NCBI GenBank assembly: GCA_027596195.1
Contig: JADGJG010000691.1
Location: 1-14,133 of the forward strand
Source of the DNA: Podochytrium sp. JEL0797
Lineage: Eukaryota; Chytridiomycota; Chytridiomycetes; Chytridiales; Chytriomycetaceae
Reading direction: 5' to 3'
DNA: 14,133 nucleotides
Shown in pieces: positions 1-8,600 of this stretch. The notes beneath the pieces were generated by a model. That model did not search any database and was not told the origin of the DNA. It worked only from the letters and a program-made list of their open reading frames with translations. Position 1 is the stretch's first letter. Each line of letters begins with the position of its first letter. The position numbers were made by a program, and so were the translations under genes.

Positions 1-76
1 TCCAAAAACAATTACATCCCTGGTTCTTGTCAGCTTGGCGCTTCCAGTTACCCCCTTATTTGTGTGTGTATCCTGT

Positions 77-93
77 CCCCCCCCCCCCCCCCC
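77..93 (+). repeat. Poly-C tract of 17
   Basis: Seventeen consecutive C preceded by a short GT repeat (60-69). It lies in what is probably the first intron of the Cys-rich gene, since coding sequence becomes convincing only after the AG at 117 or 126. Tract length is likely to be unreliable in any read set. Confidence 0.85.
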
Positions 94-487
94 TTCTCTC
101 TGTTGTCGCACGCGCAGTTTTCTCAGAATGATCGGAACAAAAAACGAACAGGACAACCTATTGGACCAAGATTACGCATGTTTAGACTCTTTGTACACCC
201 CCATGCAAACGTTCGCAGGGCAGATGAATCAAACTCTCGTTGGAATACAAACCCTGGTGACTTCATTGGGAACTCTTCCTGCCGATGCACAAAATGTGGG
301 CGCTGTCGCTACCACTTATCTTCAAGGCACTCTATCCAGGATGAATAATAGTCTGACCCCCCTTCACGGAATTACAACGAATATCTCTGTTACTCTCAAT
401 GAGGACTTTTGCTTGCCGCAACAGTGTTATGCAAACGTGGGATTTACTCCAAGTGTTTGTGCGACTCTCGCCAACGTGTTTGAAGGA

Positions 488-538
488 GTAAGATCTATTT
501 TATTCTGCCCGCGTTTTTTCTAAACGGTGCATTTTCAG
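488..538 (+). other. Intron of the Cys-rich gene
   Basis: A 51-nt intron with donor GTAAGA, a CTAAAC branch-like site and a TTTTCAG acceptor. It joins ...NVFEG to TASILNP... in phase 0. It is the cleanest intron of the gene and fixes the coding strand and frame here. Confidence 0.8.
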
Positions 539-723
539 ACAGCAAGCATCCTCAATCCAGCTCTTCCGTGGGCACACAACATATTGAATCAAGTATTGAA
601 TCCAGTTGTTGGGACCATCAACAATATATCTTCATTTCAACCGCTTTGCACTCCATCTCTCTCATCAAGTACCTGCATTCCTGGCCTGACTGTCAATTTG
701 AACCAGTTTCTTCTCTCTTTAAA

Positions 724-781
724 GTGCGTAACTGTCTCTCCAGCTCTGTTTGGCCCATCCATTATTTCAAATGTCGCACAG
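724..781 (+). other. Probable intron of the Cys-rich gene
   Basis: Donor GTGCGT and acceptor CACAG, 58 nt, phase 2. Splicing leads into a frame reading NKSCPIR, which then needs a 1-nt correction to reach YGTNCQNPTC. The branch point is not obvious and the unspliced frame stays open to 781, so this call is weaker than the neighbouring introns. Confidence 0.45.
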
Positions 782-1168
782 TAAATCTTGTCCTATTAGA
801 ATATGGCACAAACTGCCAGAACCCAACATGCATCAAGACCAATGTAGCTCAAGGAGGATTTTGCCATTGGATTGTCATGCTCTTCTGCAAGTACTTGTGT
901 TGCATCAAGTAATGGTGCCGGCACGATTGTGATTCGACTCATTTATGTGCTACTGGACTGTCTTGTGAATGCACTCCTGACCTTGGCAACCTTTTTAACC
1001 TGCAAGGCCAATGTGGGCCATCTAACAACACAAATTTGGCCACTTGCAATGTTGAAATGTGTGTTGTGCTTGATGTTCCTCCTCAAAGGCAAATGCAATA
1101 CAACATATGTGTGTGAGTCGCAGCTTTCATGTATAAATGGGATTTGCTTGAATTCTACTTCAGTGGTG

Positions 1169-1217
1169 GTAGGTTTCCTTTTGTGAACCCACACTAACAA
1201 ACTGAAACCCAATCTAG
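1169..1217 (+). other. Intron of the Cys-rich gene
   Basis: A 49-nt intron: donor GTAGGT, branch ACTAAC, acceptor AATCTAG. It joins ...CLNSTSVV to CSPPKIQ... in phase 0, linking the Cys-rich middle part to the Ser/Thr/Asn-rich part. Confidence 0.75.
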
Positions 1218-1430
1218 TGTTCACCTCCTAAAATTCAAATCCCAGTGCCCACAGTTCTTTTAGACTCATTGACTCCATTTAACATTAGCACAAACATTAC
1301 TATATTGACTGCAACAAGTGTCCTTGCTGATGACACAGTGATAACAGTTTTGGGAGGTCTGATTCCCGTCAACAACAAGACAGGCACAAGCGCAATATCC
1401 GTGGCCGTTGATATTTTATCAGGGTTTTAT

Positions 1431-1480
1431 GTATGCATTAGTTTTCAGTTACCAAATAATAATAACTACTTTGTGATTAG
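1431..1480 (+). other. Intron of the Cys-rich gene, flanking exons out of phase
   Basis: Donor GTATGC, branch AATAAC, acceptor GTGATTAG, 50 nt. The exon to the left ends in phase 0, but the coding frame to the right (GVRVTDMTLAA...) needs phase 1. An alternative donor at 1424 gives phase 2, so neither choice restores the frame. I count this as one of the indels. Confidence 0.6.
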
Positions 1481-1766
1481 ATGGTGTCCGTGTCACTGAT
1501 ATGACATTGGCTGCAATCAGCCCTTTCAATTCTCAAATTATCAACTCTTCTGAATTTACCATTCATTCCTTGTCCCAAATAATCTGACAAGTGTATGGTA
1601 CACTTTTGAGATCAAATCCATCAGCAAAAGTTTAAATGTCATAATCAATTCTGGTTCATTTGTCCTTGGGGTTGCAACTTTTCTGATCTCCCCAACTTCA
1701 GCCAGGAGGGATAGTACGCCATCAACTATAGCGGTAACTCAAGCATCTGCGGGAATTGGTTATGGT

Positions 1767-1954
1767 GGTATCAGCAACCCTTGTCCCAGTCCTCAGAGGG
1801 ATTGTGTTGTTGTCTTTTCAGGATCCTGCAACTCTGATAATACAATTCTGTCAGTCACAGCAGTGCCATTTCAAGGAGCCTTGGGGAAAGGAAAGCCATG
1901 CCCAATCATACATGCAACTCACTTGGGAGTGGAGCAGGGTGTAAAACAGCCACA
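1767..1954 (+). repeat. Cys-rich module, copy 1
   Basis: The first of two diverged copies of a ~190-nt coding module, starting GGISNPC.SPQRDC and ending GAGCKTAT, with several conserved Cys. Compared with copy 2 it is 4 nt shorter near 1902 (one lost codon plus one missing base), which causes a frameshift inside the module. Confidence 0.8.
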
Positions 1955-1984
1955 TCTTCACAATGTGTTAATAATATTACGAAG

Positions 1985-2028
1985 GTACTTTTGTTTTGCC
2001 TTCCATCCTCTAACTTTCTATTGGATAG
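1985..2028 (+). other. Intron of the Cys-rich gene
   Basis: A 44-nt intron: donor GTACTT, branch CTCTAAC, acceptor TTGGATAG. It joins ...CVNNITK to TTTTISSS... in phase 0. It lies between the two copies of the Cys-rich module, so each module copy sits in its own exon. Confidence 0.7.
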
Positions 2029-2141
2029 ACTACTACTACGATTTCATCCTCTGATGTCAGTGGAAGTGCTTGCAATCAAGTTTCATCAGGAGAAACATGT
2101 GGTCTATCTCCATCCCATTACCTGCAGTAATTGTTTGTGGG

Positions 2142-2333
2142 GGTATCAGCAACCCTTGTACCAGTCCTCAGAGGGATTGTCTTGTGACTTTTTCAGGAAC
2201 CTGCAATTCTGATAATGCAATTCTGTCAGTCACAGCAATGCCAAATGAAGGAGCCTTGGGGAATGGAAAGCCATGCACTAAAAGCTATGTATGCAACTCA
2301 AATGGGGATGGAGCAGGGTGTAAAACCGCCACG
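2142..2333 (+). repeat. Cys-rich module, copy 2
   Basis: The second copy of the GGISNPC...GAGCKTAT module, intact in one frame. Directly after KTAT, at about 2332, the sequence changes into the 42-nt direct repeat and the frame stops at 2366. Copy 1 instead continues into SSQCVNNITK and an intron, so copy 2 appears to be cut short. Confidence 0.8.
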
Positions 2334-2373
2334 AATTCTCGTGCTATGAAAACTTCACATAAATAACAACGAA
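2332..2373. repeat. 42-nt direct repeat, copy 1
   Basis: Begins CGAATTCTCGTGCTATGAAA and ends AACAACGAA. It forms the last codons and stop of the + strand gene. It matches 2419-2460 with one mismatch, with starts 87 nt apart. Confidence 0.9.
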
Positions 2374-2418
2374 GTTCAACGCAGGCTTTTACCATTCCCT
2401 TCTCTTTAGGAGTAATAG

Positions 2419-2460
2419 CGAATTCTCGTGCTATGAAAAATTCACATAAATAACAACGAA
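2419..2460. repeat. 42-nt direct repeat, copy 2
   Basis: Near-identical to 2332-2373 (one C to A difference). It is intergenic, between the stop of the + strand gene and the Tel1 stop, so it probably lies in overlapping 3' UTRs of the two converging genes. Confidence 0.9.
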
Positions 2461-2495
2461 ATGCAATTAAATTTATATAAATCAGAAACGAAAAA

Positions 2496-2651
2496 CTACA
2501 TCCATGGTTGCCTGTTCCAAAACGGAGTTTAGAATCACGCAAAATAAATTCCACAAAAAATAAGTCACCAGCCGGGAAACATCTTGGACAAATGCCCCTT
2601 ATTCATCGCACACAACAGCAACTCGTTAATCTGACACTCAATGCTCAACGA
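2496..2651 (-). other. TEL1: FATC domain of TEL1, completed by a 16-nt last exon
   Basis: The residues [20 protein letters not shown] are followed by FPGW at the end of exon 16. Unspliced, a TGA follows FPGW at once. A 57-nt intron (2512-2568; donor GTGACT, branch TTCTAAAC, acceptor GGAACAG) instead splices to a 16-nt exon giving ...FPGWQPWM and TAG. That matches the usual FATC ending, an FPGW-x-x-W type tail, so the spliced form is preferred even though the donor is weak. Confidence 0.85.
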
Positions 2652-5600
2652 ATCGCTCATCTTCTTCTTGACGCCAACAAGAGCCCGTTCAGCTTCAATG
2701 TTCTTGCCACCATGAGCTCCGTCCGCGTTTCGAGATTGGCCACCCTTCCAGTTGTACAACGGATCATAACGAAAGACTAATACAAAATGCGCTTTTAGAC
2801 TCTGCAAATAGGACTTGGCCTTTTCTTACCGTCCAGAATGGTATAAATAATATTCGCCTCTTTCCTCGCAACTCTCAATGTCTCTTCACAGCAACGGCGG
2901 AAAGATCCTTCAATCCCAGTGCATCCCATCGCATCAACGACATCGCGAGTCAACCGAAACGGAACCAGCTCCGGTGTAGACAACAGTTTGCCTTGGTCAA
3001 ACGCGATTCCGAGATCTGCCAGATTCACGCCTCAGCACGAGCTGGAGAGAAAAACGAGATGGAGTGAAACACGCACCAATTTGAATGATGGAACCGGTTG
3101 TTTGGTTGATGAGAGTGTTTTGGGGATGTCGGTCACCCAAGCCAATCTGTTTTACCCGCAATAGAATGAGCGAGCCAGAACAGCGCAGAAGAAATTAGAG
3201 ATACTCACAATCCAACCCACAATCGAGGTAACGGCGGTACTACGCGTATACGCCACCCGTCCTTTGTACCTGATGGAAATCAAGTGGGCAGGGAAAAAGA
3301 GAATCCGTCATCGAAACGTATCCATAAGATTGAAAAAATGCAACAGATCGCTCACCAGTCGGCAGGATCTCTAAACGATTCGAAAAAGAAATGGCGGAAT
3401 ACAGGCCGGAAGTGGTCTTCAATCTCGCGATATACGCTCAATTTGGATTGAGGAGAGGAATCGTCGCGTTCATGTTCGGCCATCATTTTTTTGCGCGCAT
3501 CCATGCTGCTGAGATCTTCCTTGTGATACCTGAACAAAAAAGTAAGGGATCTCGGAACAAAAAACAATACAAACTCTTACTTTGCGTGAGCGGCCCCCAA
3601 ATACTCGCCAAACGGAACCGTGTTGTCGACCCATTCAATCACACCCGCCCGTTGACCCAGCGGCACAACCTTGTATGTCTCGATCGACAACCCGCGTTGC
3701 CTCGTTTCGAAATTCTTTTTGAGGAGCACGTTCATGATGGAAAACACGTTGCTGAGGGTTGCGTCTTGACGAAGGTCATCGGAGCCTCCTTTCACGAGCT
3801 GTTTTGGACTGGAGATGTCAGTTTCGAAAACGCAAAAACTCCATCCACCCTCCCCCCTCCTCCTGGAATCCTACCTGCTTGTAAACCACACCATCGGATC
3901 CATAACAGTTCAACACTTTGGGCGCATTGATACCACCCACAAGCGTATACTCCTTCTCAAATCCCTGAATCGTCGGCAAATTCGCGTAATCGCACGTCAA
4001 TGAAACCGCATGCTCCACCGTCACAATCGGAATTGGAATATCCACAATCTTCGCCAACTTGAGATTATGGTCAATTGGCCCGGGAGTTCTCAACGCGGTT
4101 GGTGGTTTCAAAAACGCCAACTCAATGTACGCCTCGCAGAGCTCGTTGGCCGACTGAATGATCTTTCGAAGAGCGGGTTTCGTGTTTTGGAGACGCAGAA
4201 GGAGGTCAGATGCCGCCATGTTGAGCGTTTGCGTGTTGGTCGGATCCGCGTCGGCGCCGTTCTTGAGGGCAATCATTTGGTATACAGTGTGGAACGGGTG
4301 ACTCGTGATCATCGCCATGACGAGGGTTTTGAGGGCAGTTTGGAAGTCGTCGTCTGCAGTGGTCATGCGAGCGCTAAAAAAAAGGCGCGTCAGTGCAAAA
4401 CAGGAGACAAAATCCACAGAATATCTCAACTCACCAAAGCTGATAAATCAGGGGAAGGAATTTCCGGTTGCTGGCGGACAGAATCTCAATATACTTTGCA
4501 ACAAGGGCATTGACTTTGGGCATGTGGCTGTTGGAAAACCAAAGAGCGCAGATCCTGGTTTGGAGAGACGCGTTGAGTTTCACTTGGCCAAACAACAGAT
4601 TCCAAACCTGAAGACACAGATATCCCACTTGTCGCCCATTTTCAAGCAAAGGAAGTAGTTCTCGATACTCTGCAAATAACGAGTCAGAAGCGCCAAATCA
4701 ACAGCCATTGACAACACCAAAACTCACCTGGATCAAAAACTTCTCCACCTCTTTCGCATACCGATGAATCTCGGCCCGATCAAATTGAATCTGGTTGTTC
4801 AGCCTCCGGATCGCCGTTTTGGTCGCCGCGTCGCTCTTCTCCTTGAGCTTCGCGTTCAACGCGTTCAACTCCAACTGTCTCAACTCCACCAACGACTTCA
4901 TGGCTTCATGGCTCTCGTCTCCCACCATTTGAGTATACGTCTTGTCCGCAAACGACGCGAAATGGTAAAAAGAAGAACTCAAGTTATCCGCCGGTGGGAG
5001 AGCGTTCAGTTGGTTCGTATTGACGGCGGAAAGGGCAAACTGGGCCGACTTTTCGAAATACGCGAGAATCGACTGCGGGCTCTCGGACCGCTGCAAGTCG
5101 CTCCATTTCGCGAGCTTTCCGTACAGTTTGGCAGACGTGACGGGGGTCATGGTGGGACGCAACGAGGCCAGATCGAGCGTGTTTTTGAGGTTGCGAATCG
5201 CCATGGACTCATTTCCTTGGTGAAACAGCACCTTGAATTCTTCAAATTTGACAGAAATTTCGGATTTGCACGACGGGAGGTCGTTGAGGGATTTGATGAG
5301 GGACATCGCAATGGTGGAAAACTGCTGGTTGGCGGATTTCCGTGTCTGTTTGGAATACAGCACAACAGTTTTCGACAAGTAGCCGTGGGTCAAGGCGAAT
5401 GCGGGCGACTGAGGAGATGGAATGGATTTGAGCAAGGAAGACAGAGACACGATTCGGCTGCTGATGACGGATTCAAGGTCGTCGAATGGGATCTTCAAAA
5501 GCAAACTCTCGAGGCGACGGTCCCAGTTGGCAAACAGGCGCGTCGCAGTCGTCGTATCGAAGTTGTCGTGCAGAACAGCAACGGTTTGGAGCTCGTGGAG

Positions 5601-8600
5601 ATTGACAGCCGGCAAAAGGCGAGATTGAATATTGGAACTGTTGGTCACGTCCATCAAGTCGGTTGAGGAGGAGAGGTGAGAAAAGCCGTCCTGCAAGTGT
5701 CTCGAAGCGGACGGGACGTCAGACAAGTCCAAGGAGCGTCTCGCGTTAAACGCAAAGTAGTTGAGGCCAGAATCCTTGTGCCGATCTTCAGGGACCATGT
5801 CCCACTTTCCACAGCGACAAAGGGCTTCATAATGCAGATCCGTAAGCTTCGTTTGCATGAAACCAGAGTTGCGAACAAGGAGAGACACGGGCACCGAGGA
5901 CCCGTTGGATGGATTTTGAACACCGGAGGAAGACCCGAGCGACAGAGGAGACTCCGCCAGCGAACTCGACATCAACTGAAAATGAATATCTTAGAGCCAA
6001 ATTGGAAGTAGAAATTACACCCTCGACCCACCTGGGACATGATCTTTACCAGCTCCTTGCGCTGATCGAAGGGCTTCGAATCCTTCTCATCCATCGGCTC
6101 CATCAATCTCATGACACCGTCGACCCCGTCGCGATCCAGCGACTTGAAAATCGCAATCAGCATCCCTCTGTTGCCTTGTTCACCGGCACCCTGCCCACAT
6201 TTCCACAGCTCGTAAAACAAGAGCGCCAACGTATGATTCTTGACCTTCAAAGCCGCCTTGGCCGCGTTATAATAATCCACATTCAACCAAAAGTCGCCGT
6301 CGGTCGAGTTCGCGTTGTTAGCCACCAACTGCATCCTCAGATGCGCGAGCGTGTCCACCACACAGAGATTCGCCGAATACGATTGACCCTCCAAGTGATC
6401 AAAAAAACGAGCAAAGCAGGTCGAAAGCGCCGTTTTCGCCACATCTGAAACCCTCCCCCTCCTGCCCTTCCTCTCCGTGTGCAAAATATCATGCACGAGA
6501 AGCGGGAACACGGTTTCGGCAATCTTGGGAACGAGTTTGAACATGGAGTGCAACGCGGTAAACAACGGATCAGTCGTAAACGAAACCACCAGGTTTTCGC
6601 ACACGGCCGAAACGTCAAACGACTCCCAGAGACCCGTGCTGAGATTCCTCTCCCTCTTGGCCACGCTGGCAACCTCGGGCGACGGGCAATTCTCCTTGAA
6701 GAACTCGAACGTGTTCCAGCACGGCGTTTGGGCCTTGATGCACGATTTCCAAAACACTCCGTCGTTGATGTTGGAGATGCACGAAATGGCCACGGTCGCC
6801 TCCTTCACCACGCAAGGGTTGAGGTCCTCCAAGCAGGAAGTCAACAGGTACATCACGCTCTGCTGCGGGTTGTACTCCAACGCCAACTCCAACGACTCTG
6901 GCATATCCCCAGACACCATCGCCAAACACTGGGTCGCCAAAATCTGAGTAGCATCCGCCACACCCGCCTTCATCACAATCACCTGGTTCAAAAACGCAAT
7001 CGTCTTGGACAGCACAGCCAACTCCTTCCCCGTCTCCAAACAGTGGTACACGAATTTGACAATCGCACCCTCGGCCCCGGGAACCGAATACTCTATCGCC
7101 TCTTCCACCAGCTTCGAGAAATCCGACGTCTCCGCCAACAACGGCCCAAACTTTTCAAACACTCCGCCAAACAAGGGGTTCGCAATATCCACAAACACCA
7201 ACGACACGGTCTGAATGTGGCCAAACCGTTGCAGTGAGGCCACCAACGAATCCAGCAACTTCAAGAAACAATTTGCGCCGCCACCACCCCCGCTTTGCTT
7301 CATCCCCCACCTCTCCGCATGCGTCGCCACAGAATAAATCACTTTCGCCACCGCAATGGCCTGAAACCTCTCAACAATCTCTGCGCCCTCCACAATCGCC
7401 TCCACAACCTTGTTCAAAAACGGCCCATCCGCCGCCAAAAACTTCATCGCCAACGACATCACCATCTGCAACACTACCGGCGAATCGAGCGACCGCGCCG
7501 CCATGACCGTGAGGAACCCGATACTGTTTTTGGCCGTCCGATCGCGTTCTGGCAAGATGTGAATCCGCTCGAGCCGCTCGTTCAAAAGCAAAATAATCGC
7601 AAACAAGTCCCCCTTGGGAACGAGCGCGGAGACGCTTTCGTAACCAAGCAAAATGGTCATCAAGTCCAATACCCCCCACGTCGTGTTATGGGGTACGCTC
7701 ATTTCGTCGTGGCCGTACAATCTCATGTACATGGCTCGCATGATTGGTTCTCGCGTGAAGTCGATCGTGCGAGTCGTGGGGTCAAAGTCGATCAGGATTT
7801 CGCAAATCACGTCGCGTGACTGATTTCCCACGAGGGTCGCGAGTTCGCTGTCGCCTCCGAGCTCAGTGTTGCACCAGTATGCGGCAGTCTCAGCGTCTGG
7901 TGAGGAGAATATCGAAGGCTGAAAGCTTCACGTTAAGCGCGCGTAAAACCAAACGGAGGAGAAAAAAGTCGGCGCTCACCACAAGCACAGTCATTCCTTG
8001 ACGAATTAAATTTCCCGCGGTCAAATCCAAATACTGACACATCTCGTCAATCGACGTGAAATCATTCGCTAGCAAAAACTTGGACAGGAAATGCCCGCCG
8101 AAGGTGGACAAGAGATCCGCACACGTCCAATCACACTTCTTCAACGGGAGCGCCTCAATTCGCTGAATCGCATCTTCAAAGGAAATTGCTTGGTCCGCCT
8201 TTTTTGTTTGTTCCCAAATGGGGTCAGTTGGAGGGGCCACGGCGGTCACAAAGAAACCACGACACTCACAAGATATCTCGCCAGCATTTCCAAAGCATTC
8301 AACAGAAACTGCTTCACTTCCTCTTGCGCAACAACCCCATCACTCCCCTTCCCACACGTCACACGACACGCAAACTCCAATTGCTTGTTCGTCGAGTACG
8401 TCAAAAACAAACAGAACAACTCTGGGTTCTCCATATTCTCCTCCAGCGTGAACACGAGGCTTACAAGCGACCGAGACACGCTCTTGAACCCCGAAGTATC
8501 AGCCGACAACTTTTTCGAAAGGTACTGATTCGAGAGCGGATCCATTAGAAGAGGTTTGATGCGGTTGGCTGTATAAATGCGAACGGGGGCCAGGTGGTGA

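Larger units (their letters stand above)
1..2366 (+). pseudogene. Frameshifted gene for a Cys-rich extracellular-type protein (pseudogene or assembly indels)
   Basis: I do not recognise the family. The start lies upstream of the window or in the unclear first 117 bases, where frame 2 of bases 1-60 reads as a hydrophobic stretch that could be a signal peptide. Supported exons are about 118-487, 539-723, 782-1168, 1218-1430, 1481-1984 and 2029-2366. The introns between them (44-58 nt) have GT...AG ends, most with a branch-like TAAC or TAAA. The product is Cys-rich in the middle (about 780-1168), with spacing like small disulfide domains (LSCSS.STC, GLSCECT, CNTTYVC). It is rich in NxT/NxS sequons and ends in two copies of a GGISNPC...GAGCKTAT module, so a secreted or wall-associated protein is likely. 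Reading it through needs about eight 1-nt corrections, near 801, 864, 928, 1086, 1430/1481, 1575, 1902 and 2115. No nonsense substitution is seen in the stretches between them. Confidence 0.6.

Noticed and set aside
1574..2116. Programmed frameshifting or C-insertion RNA editing at CCC triplets in the Cys-rich gene
   Set aside because: Other shifts in the same gene are at non-C sites and of opposite sign, and many CCC triplets show no shift. Assembly error or decay is simpler.
2285..2554. 89-codon minus-strand ORF with a repeated RCYLCE.FIAREF peptide
   Set aside because: The peptide repeat is just the 42-nt DNA repeat translated twice, and the ORF runs through the last TEL1 intron and the antisense of the other gene.
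2566..2568. TGA directly after FPGW as the true TEL1 stop
   Set aside because: It would remove the conserved FATC tail, while a branch-point-bearing intron and in-phase exon restore it exactly.
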